From Plumapathes pennacea (Eukaryota > Cnidaria > Anthozoa > Antipatharia > Myriopathidae): a stretch of 64,000 nucleotides of DNA. A model generated the notes under the pieces. It saw only the letters and a program-made list of their open reading frames with translations, made no database searches and had not been told where the DNA came from. Both the position numbers and the translations under genes were made by a program. Of the stretch, positions 46,901 to 57,922 are shown in pieces; within the stretch, counting starts at the first letter, position 1, and every line of letters starts with the position of its first letter. The DNA lies in NCBI GenBank assembly GCA_964036295.1, contig OZ038470.1, forward strand, positions 5,435,578 through 5,499,577, given 5' to 3'.

Positions 46901-49900
46901 GCCAAACACCACGTACACGACTGCTGTAGAGTCCACAATGGGTTTCTCTATTGTCTCGCACTTCTTATTTTCACATGGGTTAGGAATGGCTGTTGCTTGG
47001 GTTGGCAGCAAAGAGGTAGTTTGTACAGTATCAACATCATTCCCAGTGGTATCAACTCCTGAAGACAAAATAACCAATATTCTCTGAAACCACGGAGGAA
47101 ATTTTAACTCGTTTTAAACACGAGGGCGCACTATAAAAGGGCGCTTCCCAGGGAAGCGCACAGCCACTTGTCAATCAACAGTGACCGAGACAACAGCTCC
47201 TAATTAGTAAAAAGCCTAAATTTTCCAAATTTTGTTTTTCCTTGTACTTGAATAGACTACCACGCAAAACAAGATAATATTGCCTCACGAATTTTCCATC
47301 ACATAAACATTCATTTTGAGTGCAATTTGAGTAAAATCCAGGAATAATCTTCAAAGCAAGAAATTAAATATTCTTGGTGCGCAGCCATGCGTCGCATTGC
47401 ACCGCGAAATTCAAAATGTATTTTGGCAGCCAAAAGCAAAGTTTCGTTTCAAATCCTTCTGTCCAGAACTCCACATTGAAGTTGCCCGCATGTGTTTACT
47501 TTTAGGTGCACATTAAGTCGCCAAGCTGCAGAGAAATTTTATTATGGACAGCGCGACTTCTGAATGCTGCAGGCGCATGTGCTATTCAGCAAACATTATG
47601 CAAATTTGGTGTCGAAAGAGGCGGGGCCAATGGCCTTTTATAGCGCGCCTTCGTGTTTATGCCAACTGATATTGTGTCTTGTGGAGCAAAACAGTATCAA
47701 AATTCCAGTTGTAAAATTGGGCAAGTCTAGTTGGCCACAGCTTTATAAAAATTAGCTTTATACCCAAATGTTCATTTTCATAAAATTCAAACTAATTTTC
47801 ATAAGGTTTTGCACTAGGTCTAATTTTTGAGACAGGCACAACAACAATGGAACAGGAAAATTCTGGATTCTGGTTGGCTAAAAAGTGCTTTCTCACAGTC
47901 TCTGTGATTGCTGTTTAAGATCTGGCTTTGAAAACACTTACTTGCTGATGTACTGGAAGATGTGCCTTTGGCAGTAGGAACTCTGTAGTGGACAAAGCAA
48001 CAGGCAGATTTTTGTTTACTGATACATGTTTGCCTCACTAGCATAAATCAAACTTCAAGCTACAAACAAACAGACTCTGAAAATCAAAAGTGAATGTCAG
48101 ACTTGGTAATTACCGAAAATGCTAAAGTTATGCATTGAATACTTTTTTTGAGAAACGAGCTTGCAGGTGTGGCTCGGTCAGTTAGTGAGTGATCCTCTGA
48201 GCAGGAGGTTCACAGTTTGATCCTTGGTGACCTCAACATCTGTTTCGACTCCTGTCTGTTTTATGTACATGTAGCTTGAGCTTTAAATGCTCTTAACAAA
48301 TGGATCACTGACAGATCAAGAAAGGGTGGGGTGGGGTGGGGGGTAAAGGGCACATGATCAGCTTCCATTGATAACAGCCTTCAGGGCTGACAGAACTGAA
48401 TGAATGAAACCTTTATTTACCCATGGTGAAGATCACATCAACTGTTAATCTAGATACTGATATTACTACTTTCCCTTTCCCTTATAAGAAACTGCAAAAC
48501 TTAGTAGTAAGAATGTATGCCTGGGTGCAAGATGTGCACTTATTATATAGACACGAGTGTTTTACTGGAAAATAATTTATACCATGCATAAAATCCATAC
48601 GAAACTACATCCAGGACCTGAGTGGCATATTTTCCATAATTATCCTCACTAGTGAGGATATCGTTGGCATCATTTCCCACTTTTGCATGGTTGTTTGTGC
48701 AAATTCTCGTAAAACACTCGTGTCTAATATAATAAAAAGAAAATTTTTTTCTCGCGAAGTGCTCGTTCGTAAAACATTGTTTTTACCACTCGAAAATAAA
48801 ATTCATATCTTCGTGCTGCTGTGTAATATCCTCTATATATCTGCCATTTTCCTGCCATGTTATGTTTTGATATATGGTAACTCACCTTGCCTGGCTTGTT
48901 GGGGCTGTCTTACTTCCTCTGTGTGGGGTAGTGGTACCCTTGGTTGGGTGCACTGTGGTGGTTTTCTTTGTTGTTGTGTGATTCTCTACATCTGGTTGAT
49001 GAGGGTTTCCACCTTGGCCTTGATCTTTAGAATAGGTAGTGGTCATTGTTGTAGGGTTTGTGCTAATGATAGCCACTGTTGTTGGTTTTGTGGTGGGGTT
49101 GTTGACAGAATTTGATCCGCTGTTATCAACAATTGCTGTACATACTTCACAGTCACTGACATCATAATTTCCATCGCTCATGTTATTCCTCAGGTCCAGC
49201 AACTGCTGCAGGTTTGTGTCTTTACCAAAAAATGCAGGGGGCTGGCTGGAAACCTTGATCATTGTATCAATTCCGATTGAACTGCAAAGTAGAACAATGT
49301 ACAACAGCACAACAATGTACCAGAACTTCTGAATGGGTACAGCAACACATTTGTACAAGCCCAGCTGTATCAAGCCAACAAAGTTACACCCTCTTTTAGT
49401 CACTGAAGTTTCTCCCTGTGACCGGACATTGCTTACAGTTTCAGTACTGTCCAACACCAATGGTCTCATGTCATCAAAAGTGTCATTTGGGTCATCAAAC
49501 AGATCAGGTTCGGTATCACTCTCTGCTGGTGACTGGATGGGTGGTTGTAGCGTCACTAATTGGTACTGCATACTGTTGTCCTGCTCTCTTCGACTTCTCT
49601 GTGATCCTTGATTATTGCTACTGCCAGACAGGAACTGGAGAATGTCATCTGGAAAGTACAAGTATCATCATTTCTTATAGTGGTTTTCTGGTGACTTTTA
49701 TAAAAACAAAAACCAAAGTAATGATAGAACCAGTCACAGAGGCTGTAAGAAAATGCTTTTAACCAATCAGAAGTCAAATTAATTTGCAATTGGTTTGAAG
49801 AAGGCAAACGATCAGCAGCATAAGAAAATTCTAGCACTGCTTGCAGTATGGCGTGGATTGAGAAGGTTGCAATCATGTTTTGCTTTTCTTTCTGACAAGC

Positions 49901-52900
49901 CAAGACTGATGCCAAACTTGTTTGTGCCCATCAGAAAGACAGTGTAACAAATGCAAAACCAAAGCCAAAACCAAAACCACATGTCTTTTAACAGTCACCT
50001 AACAGCTGCTTTATCATCAGTACCATTCCCAAATTACTTTAATTACTAAAACAAATTACTAAAAACAAAACAAAATGAAAAAATATTCAGCTTTATTTAT
50101 GTATGGTAAATATTCTGAATTGGTTGGTAAATATTCTAGATTGCTTGGCCACCAATTCAGTATGAACCTAATTCCACCTGTAAGGTAATGCTGAAAGAAA
50201 AGGAAACTTACCTGGTAGATGTGCTTGAGCGGGTGGCTTGCTACAACTTCTTTCACATGACATGACAATAAAACGATACCACAAGTTGAGAACGGGAGGA
50301 ACCACCAAGAATACTGTCAGCCAACAGCTGCCAACAATCAATGCCATAAACAAACCAAAGTCATGGATAGCAGGCATCTGTAAAGACAAAAAATGGAAGA
50401 AAAATTATTCATTTATCTTTGGCTGAGTGAGCAAAGCATAATAAAAGAGACAATAAAATAATTTCTCGAATTCCCAAGCACAAGGATAGAATGTAAAATA
50501 GTGCATGGTGATTCTAAATATGGTGAGCTGTGGAGAGGTATGCATTGTAGATGTGTGAAGAGTTATTGTTTATGTTCAGGGTGTGGAAAGCATGCATATG
50601 GAAGGACGCTAGTATATAAGAGGTGAACAAGGAGAAGAGATTCATTGTGGTCTACTTCTCGAGCGGACATCTTTCATTTAGTTTTTTCCTTGACCTCAAT
50701 GGAATGTATTGTGATTAAATGGGCTAGGCTTTGTGTCTGCTAGACCCGCACCGCATTATTGTGTGGCAGTTCTTGGTGCGGGATATTCGAGAAAGGAAGT
50801 TGATGTTAGTTTGCAGGAGATGAGGTACAGAGACATGGGGTGCTTTCCATTTGACCATCGGTCTTTCCAGAATTTTTGGAGAAAGAGGTTGTCCACAATT
50901 TCTGAAAAATCCTTACAGAAAATGCTCAGTTCCATTTATTTTCCTCCCAAAAATTTTTTTTTGGCACAGTGTGAATAGGGCAAGTTTCAGATCATTCATC
51001 AGAGTTGTTTCAACTTCATAATCATATAGCTGGTTTCCACCATATAAGACTTTAACTTTACTGAAAAATAAAAAAAAGAACCAGTCAGGGACAAGCATGT
51101 GCTGCAATATTTCCCAGGAGGAAGAGTTGGCAGGCTTGAGTTTCACTTGACTATTTTCCTTTCTAATATGCATGTTCCCACATTCCTTTCCACATAATTA
51201 ACTTACCTGAGACAGACAGTTGGCAGCAAAAGCAGCAGCTGTGGTGAAGGACGTGAAGAAAGTTGCTTTTCCAGCAGACCACAGGGTGTGACTCATCCTA
51301 GAGTCCAAGTCTGTTGCATGAGTAGCTTGGCGGAATGTGTTAATAAACACAAATACATCATCAACTCCAATGCCAATGATGATAAACAAGGAAACACCAC
51401 TCAGGATTCCAACACTTTTGACTTCAAACACAACACGGAAGAAGAAATATGCCAGCGGCAAGGAGATCAGAATTGCCAGGACACCAAAGAACGTCAGAAA
51501 TACTGAGAACGAGGTTAATATGAACACCAGCACTCCAATCAGGCACAGTGTGAATAGGGCAAGTTTCAGATCATTCATCAGAGTTGTTTCAACTTCATAA
51601 TCATATAGCTGGTTTCCACCATATAAGACTTTAACTTTACTGAAAAATAAAAAAAAGAACCAGTCAGGGACAAGTACATGTGCTGCAATATTTCATTTCC
51701 AACTTTTTTCCTTGCAACCTCATATTCTGCATACACCCTATATTCTTCTAGACATCATGGCGGCCATGCTGGAGGAACTTTAACAAATGATTACTCATTA
51801 GGCTGTAGTGTACTTGAAACCAACATCCTCCAACATGGCTACGATTTCTTTGTATTCTGAGTCTCCAGGGATTAATTGCAAACCAAGAATATGCAAAAAA
51901 ACACTGTGCTGTATTTCTTTCAGCACTGCTTTAAATGGGAACAAAATGTTATACAACAAATATCATCATGCACTAGAATTTATAATTTACATAAACTATG
52001 CTATGTCTTCCTGCAATTAAGTACCCGATGGATGCAGCACCTTCTTGATCAATATTTAATTGTAGTTCTAAAAGATAAAACTATATGGCATGATCAAAAC
52101 ATCAGACTGGGAGAAAAAATCACTTTTAATATTGGTAACATTTTTGGTAGGATCTGATCAGAAGTCTATTTTAATCTATAATTCTAAAACAGCCAAGTAT
52201 CAATTTAAAACAGGCTGAATTTAGACAAATAATTTTACAAACCCTTTGTCTATTGATCACCTGCTAGCACCACACACCAAGTGTATATTTTGAATGCTGC
52301 AGGTCAATTGTTTTATAGACCCAATATCAGACATAAATGACAATGCAGAAATTTAAAAGAGTGGGAAAAAAAAGCCTTAGAAAAAAATGTTAATACACAT
52401 TGAAGGCCTCATTGTTTGCATGAAACGAAAGTTTTCTCTTAAAAGAACAAAGGAAATGTACTTACTCCGTTGACATGGTTTGGAGCGTATCCACATAAGT
52501 GATAACGAACTTCTTGAATTGTTCTCCTTCTATACTCTTGCTCTCCTCGTGAAGGTAGCCTCCCTTGTAACTCTTCAGTGGATATCCAAACTTTAACTGC
52601 GCCCTCAGAAATTTACTTTTAGGATTCGCCTTAGAAAACTTGTCGTCTACAAACCAATATGAAAAGCTCTGGCTGAGTAGATAGTTGAGAGTGTTGTTAA
52701 TCGAAGCCTCGGTTAGTCTGACTTTTCCTTGTCCGTCATTTATGACAAAATGGTCCGCATACACAGACGGAAAGAAGAAATCGAGCAGGGAAATTGGCGG
52801 TGTGCAGCCGTCGTATTTTTGCTTTAAGATCGGGTCATCTTCAGTTTTGCTCCATTTCCAACAGTAATTCTCAAAGTCTTTCTGGTCCATAAGTTTCTGC

Positions 52901-53565
52901 TCAACTTTGTGTATAGTTTCGAGTCGCTCCTTGTCAAATATGTTTTCGTCTCCTCCGATGGCGACGTACACCAAATCGAGCGTCCACCTTGCTTTTCTCT
53001 GGTACTTACTGGAGTCGCTTTCTTCCTTAGAAGATCTACTTTTCCGATGCGAGCCTCGGCAGTTGTTGTCCGACCCACAGTGATGTGATTCGTCGTAGCC
53101 TACTGTGAAGGCGTCACGATTTCGACTTGCTTCGTGATTGGGAATCTCGAAAGATTCCAGCGATTTGTCTATCTTGAAATATTCCCCAGTTTCTTTGTGA
53201 TTGCGATAAACCGCCACTGCTCCAAGAGCCAACGGAATTAGGATAGCCAAGAGAAGAAATGACACAGATAGTGGCGTGTAGGTAAAAATTCTGACAGGTT
53301 TCAGCCAACTTGGTGTTTGCTCCCGAACTGCCGAAGCGCTGGAAGCAGCAAAACCCAAAACACGGGTATAAGAACGAGTGAAAAACGAAACGAACTTAAC
53401 CTTTGGCTGTCGGAACGACAAACTTGGCTCAAATGAAGGGTCGACAGGGCCGACTTCGCTTGTCGACACTTGCTCTTCCAGCAAGAAATTGCCGTCTGGA
53501 TTTTCTAAGCCAAAGAACAACTTCTCCGAGTCGTCGCTCTTGTTGCGTGAATGTCCTGGCGGCAT
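43938..53565 (-). CDS. Dispatched-like RND-family transporter (DISP3/PTCHD-type)
   Basis: Ten exons (52466-53565, 51207-51639, 50212-50377, 48886-49648, 47942-47982, 46844-47058, 46161-46469, 45269-45536, 44683-44855, 43938-44312) keep phase and give 1280 residues. The start is MPPGHSRNKSDD. The architecture follows the 12-TM RND plan: cytosolic N-terminus, TM1 (PLSVSFLLLAILIPLALGAV), a large first extracellular domain, and a sterol-sensing TM block with GIGVDDVFVFINTFRQATH. TM7 is WYIVVLLYIVLLCSSIGI. The second extracellular domain is unusually Thr/Pro-rich (TTTKKTTTVHPTKGTTTPH). A second RND block follows, with VGTSVDYCVHLVEGYILAG. The acidic residues in both RND blocks are retained, as expected for a cation-driven transporter. 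Dispatched 1 exports lipidated Hedgehog; the VDYCVHLVEGY and VDDVFVF variants look closer to Dispatched homolog 3. Exon 5 (41 bases) is needed to keep phase. Confidence 0.9.
44895..45070. mobile_element. CCTTTCACTCCCAA-family repeat in Dispatched-like intron 8
   Basis: TCAGTCTCTCACCAGAGATG, GTTTCCTCAGATGAAAGCTG, ATTGAATTAGCAA, GAGAATTTGTATTATGA and a GGGAGTGAAAGGTT end are present. Confidence 0.7.
45815..46140. repeat. GTGTGGGTGCAGGTATG minisatellite
   Basis: Units of about 50 bases, of the type GTGTGAGTGTGGCCTGTTCT, TATGAGTGTG, GGTGCAGGTATG, repeat with variation, ending in shorter GGTGTGGGTGCGGG units. It lies in Dispatched-like intron 7. The cysteine-rich frames it opens are artefacts. 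Confidence 0.9.
46668..46805. mobile_element. Dispersed repeat, copy B, with a perfect terminal hairpin
   Basis: GAATCCCAACTGGTCGGAGG, CTA and the mirrored TAGCCTCCGACCAGTTGGGA, TTC form a near-perfect hairpin. The following CATTTCAAGTCTCCCCAATT, AGCACGGCAGTGCTAAATAC is the complement of 8366-8420. Confidence 0.8.
48160..48236 (+). mobile_element. tRNA-derived SINE fragment
   Basis: GGTGTGGCTCGGTCAGTTAG followed by TGAGTGATCCTCTGAGCAGG, then AGGTTCACAGTTTGATCC, gives A-box-like and B-box-like elements at tRNA spacing. Mismatches (AGTTTGATCC for GTTCGAATCC) show it is a decayed SINE head, not a tRNA gene. It lies in Dispatched-like intron 4. Confidence 0.6.
50505..50815 (+). mobile_element. 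Possible LTR-retrotransposon LTR remnant
   Basis: Within Dispatched-like intron 2, AGTATATAAGAGGTGAACAA (a TATA-box-like core) is followed about 120 bases later by CCGCACCGCATTATTGTGTG and TTCTTGGTGCGGGATATTCG, which resembles an LTR end plus a TGG-starting primer-binding site. No second LTR, gag or pol frame was found. Tentative. Confidence 0.35.
50963..51114 (-). pseudogene. Partial duplicate of Dispatched-like exon 2 (5' part plus upstream intron)
   Basis: About 150 bases copy 51542-51694 almost exactly, including the exon 2 acceptor and its first 98 coding bases (KVKVLYGGNQLYDYEVETTL). After the duplicated LFTLC the frame runs into unrelated sequence (QKKIFGRK) and stops. No donor follows. 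The copy lies in intron 2, downstream of the intact exon. The only clear difference is a 2-base indel near AAGCATGTG / AAGTACATGTG, so the duplication is recent. If its acceptor were used after exon 2 the phase would be wrong. Confidence 0.9.
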
Positions 53566-55436
53566 CTTGGACGCACTTACCAAATGAAAGACCGTTCAAT
53601 GACGGGCAAGACAACAGAAACAATACGAAAAAATTCCACTTAGACGACAGTGATCAAATTTCGCCGCAACATATCATGTCAACAAGAAAGTGAAAGTATG
53701 CATCACGTGACTCTTTATTTTGGTCAAGCCGAAGACTGTCGGCACTCCCGACTGATATCCGACGTCGCGACGGACATTTCAAATTCTTCTTCCTTTTCGC
53801 AGTTTTTGTTGTTGTTGTTGTTGTTGTTTTTACAATGCAGGGATAAAAGTATAGTAAATCTATCAAAGGACGGGAGGTCTTCGCTACGCGACATGGGACA
53901 TATGCCACGGAGTCTAAAAACTATTGGAGATACAAACCACGATCGATATCCCACGAAATATAAAAGATAAAACTGGCTGACAAAACGAATCAAATCTGTC
54001 AAGAAGAGCAGAAAAATATATTTCTAGACTAAAGAGCATTCTAGAACAATGGCGTATTGTGCAAAGTGCCATTTTCGTGCTTCCTTCTTCCTCAATTCTA
54101 TACTGCGCATCCGTGATGTGACACCAACTTCCTATCAATATGAAAGCAGGTGCTCTGCGTCAACGCAGATAAAACGAAGTGTGTCAACCTAAAAGGTGTG
54201 TCAAGCGGAAGTTTCAAGCGCTTAGACCGTCGCTTGGGCAAATATTTCTTATCTTACGCCGTCCAACGCCCAGTTCCGGGCCGAAAACATAGGCAGTTAA
54301 AAATATATATTTAAGAAATATATAACGCGTCACCGTGTAATATAGCCTCATCTAAACACGCGGGAAGTTGGGAGAACACGAGAGTAGCGTAAGGAAACCA
54401 CGAGGCCGCCGAGTGGTTTCTGGCGCTACTCGAGTGTTATCCCAACTTCCCAAGTGTTTAGATGAGGCTATATTACACGGGAACACGTTATATATTTATT
54501 TTATAAAATTAAAAAAAATCGCGTATCGCGTCAGCGTGCAATATACTCTCATCTAACACGGTTATTTAGCCAATCAGGGAGCGCGTAGTATCGTAGTTAT
54601 TTTATAAATCATAAGGTATGGGCAAGATCAGAGCGGTTTGTTTGTTTTTCCTCCCTTCCGAAGTGAAGCACTTTTTAATGGGACACGCATTCGGTGTTTT
54701 TTTTCCCACCTGGTAAATTTCCAAACACCAAAATGATTATGCCATTAGTTTTCATAAGGAAATGCGACATTCCCCGTCCGACCCCTCCCTTACACAAGCC
54801 TTTCCCGGTTGGCCTGGACAAGAGCTAATACGCGCTGCCACTGACAAAAATGTTTCAACCATTTATTGTGAAAAAGGTCCTGTTCGAGCGACAAATGAAA
54901 CGAGAGTCGAATTGCCCCCCCCCCCCCCCCGACATAAATGATTAGAGTCTAACAATCCTCGCATTCTAACATCGGACAGACGTAATTCGTTCCCAGGCTC
55001 TTTACCTCTCAAAAAGAGAAGGGCCTACAAATGAGCACCGCTATCACGCAGTACAATAGTAGCTCTGGTGGTGGGGTTGGTGGGGTGATATATGCTGGGC
55101 ACAGAAACTTGACCAACAGTCAACCAGGAACATGTTTTTCTTTTTCTGTCTTGTGAGTAATGATATGAGAACTTAGACACTTCAAAAGCTCGTTCTACAA
55201 ACTGGAGGGTCGAGTGTCTTTTCGCACAATGACGTCATATGACTACGACTCTCAGATTACATTGCGGTCGGGTTTTTTTTTCTATCATTGCGCATTCAAG
55301 CGAGAAATGGGCGGGAATGTCCAAGGCCCTGAAAATACCTTGGCAGTTGGAGGGGAGCAAAATTGACGCCATCAAGCAAACCTCACTTTTGGATAAGAGA
55401 ATTTCGTATAAACAGTTTTTTTGAAGGTCGTTAGAT
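53566..55436. other. Intergenic region between GIGYF 3' end and Dispatched-like 5' end
   Basis: It holds the Dispatched-like promoter side and the GIGYF 3'UTR. A large foldback at 54315-54497 is listed separately. A TTG repeat (53807-53829), a C run (54915-54930) and an arm-like fragment with ATGACGTCATATGACTAC (55230-55247), related to the foldback at 58407-58582, are present. No gene was recognised. Confidence 0.5.
54315..54497. mobile_element. Foldback element with about 85-base arms
   Basis: Left arm: AAATATATAACGCG, CGTGTAATATAGCCTCATCT, AAACACGCGGGAAGTTGGGA, AGTAGCG, AAACCAC. The right arm is the complement at about 90 percent identity, ending AACACGTTATATATTT. A partial third copy of the arm (GCGTCAGCGTGCAATATACT) follows at about 54527. 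Confidence 0.9.
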
Positions 55437-57887
55437 TCATGAATCCTCGAGAGTCTGTATCTCGCCAATGTTCACTCTGTCCGCAGCATTCACGCTGAAG
55501 CCCAGGATGCTGGGGTCGACTTTTTGCATTCGTTTCTTTCTCCGTCTCTTGTTTCCGTCCTGACCTGCTTGTGAACCGTCGTCAAGCCCCGACGGATCGT
55601 GCTGCGGATACGCGCTGTACGGATACGGCACGCTGCCCGGTCTGTTGTCCATGACGGTCTGTGGAGCCGAGCTGCCCCATACGCTCGCCTGCCGTGAACA
55701 AGGGATGCAGCTTAGTGGGTCTGTCTTGCAGTAAACGACAGACAGAGACAGGTACATACTCGCAGACAGAGACATAAAAATGTCACAGAGAAGAGATACA
55801 CCTTTCTCTGCATACAGAAATCAATCAAATGTACAGTTGCATTTTGATTGACGGACACCTTCATACACTAATTTCATCAATTTGAAAAGTGCTTTTTGTG
55901 AAACAGACACCTCTTTGGGCAATTGCTTTTCGTGACAGATATGCATATACCTTTCTTTATACACAGAATTGAATAAATTTTACACCTGTTTTTTTTAGAG
56001 ACAAACACTTTTCTTTATACACAGAATTGAATAAATTTTACACCTGTTTTTTTTTTCGAGACAAACACTTTTCTTTATACACAGAATTGAATAAATTTTA
56101 CACCTGTTTTTTTTTTCGAGACAAACACTTTTCTTTATACACAGAATTGAATAAATTTTACACCTGTTTTTTTTTCGAGACAAACGCTTTTCTTTATACA
56201 CAGAATTGAATAAATTTTACACCTGTTTTTTTTTTAGAGACAAACACTTTTCTTTATACACAGAACTGAATAAACTTTATGATCGCTATTCGTGAGAGCG
56301 ACATCAAAAGTGACTCTACCTGTGGGAAAGTAACAGGAGATGCTCCCGAGTTCTGTTTCTTCCTCCTCTCGATAAATTCTCGGGCGAATTCTCGAGTTTC
56401 AGAGTTATCCCCAAGGTAAGCCTTGACGTAGTCGTGTACCTGAGAGGGGGATACCGCAAAACAACAACCACAAACTTAGCGCCTTGTGTCCAACACGGTG
56501 CCCGGGTAGTCATAGTAAGTTTTGTAACATTACCTCGTATGGTGATTGAACGTCCCTCAGGAAGGCTACGAATGTGGGAACTGCAAAAAACAACAACAAC
56601 AACAGCAACAACAGTTATTCTTCTAACTTAAAATTGCAAAGGGGCCTGGGAGACAGGAGAGACGAAAAAGATGCTTCACACGAGAACACGACGGTTGTTT
56701 CTTTTTCTATGGGGGTGCGTGTGGGTGGATGCTTGGGGGTGGGGGAGGGGTCTTCCCAGCAGGGGAGAGTACAGGATTGTAACTTACTGTCGATTCCTCC
56801 CGTCTTCATGGCTCTGAGCGTGTGGTCACACCACTGGTTGAACTCATCAACATTGCTCGCTTGTTGGAGCTGTTGCTGGAACAAACGCCGAACAGCTTCC
56901 TGTGCGAGACGAAAAACCAATAGAGTTGGACTCCGCGAGCGTAGAAGCTTGAGGCGCATAGAGATGGGGCGAGAAAAAGATCTATCCTCATTCTCCGCGC
57001 GCCCTGTGTTCCGCGCAAGGGAGGAAAAAGTGGGAACTACTCGAAGTAGAGTGACTGGAGGAGATTATCAAAGCTGATCATGGTTCGTGGTACCAACCTC
57101 TTCCTTTGTCGTTCTTCTATTCGCCGTCTTCATACCGGCGGTCGTGTTTTGCAGGGCTGGAAACGATTGGCTGCGAAGTTGAAATATAACTTAACACAAA
57201 ACAAATCCTTTGAACATATGAGTTCAATTTTTTCATACTACCTTGTCTGTGGAGCCGACTTGCTGTGCGTTGGCTTGCCGCTGCTCTTGGCATACTTCAC
57301 GGCATCATCCCAGAACGACTCGCCATCTTCGTCCTCATCCCCGTCATCGTCAATGTACCTGGACTTGGCCTGCGGTTTCGGGTCAGACACGCCCCAGATG
57401 TTGCCATTGTTCGTAGGAGACGCCCATGAAGACGACAGTGAGCCCTGATTGGACCAGACTGATGACGTCAGAGGAGAAGGCTGTGACGTAGAACAAAATT
57501 GTGTTTAGTGAAAAGTAAGAAGGTACTGAGTCCGTCAGGCTTATCATTACGTTCGTCATACGAAAGGGAGAAGTAGGTTAAGTAGTCGTTTCGTGCGAAC
57601 CACGAACCACGAACCACGAACCACGAACCACGAGCCACGAACCACGAACCACGAACCACGAGCCACGAACCACGAACCACGACCAGTCTCCACCCACATT
57701 TCTATTGATCATTATGATCACCATCTCCATTACCATTACCTTCACCACCATCACCATCATCATCATCACCATCATCATCACCATCACCATCATCATCATC
57801 ATCATCACCATCATCATCACCATCACCATCATCATCATCACCCATCACCATCATCACCATCATCATCACCATCACCATCATCATCAC

Positions 57888-57922
<35 letters not shown>

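Noticed and set aside
48160..48236. Functional tRNA gene
   Set aside because: The A- and B-box-like elements are degenerate and the acceptor stem does not pair.
56027..56209. Repeat peptide NKFYTCFFFRDKHFSLYTEL
   Set aside because: It comes from a 60-base tandem repeat in a GIGYF intron, not a coding tandem.
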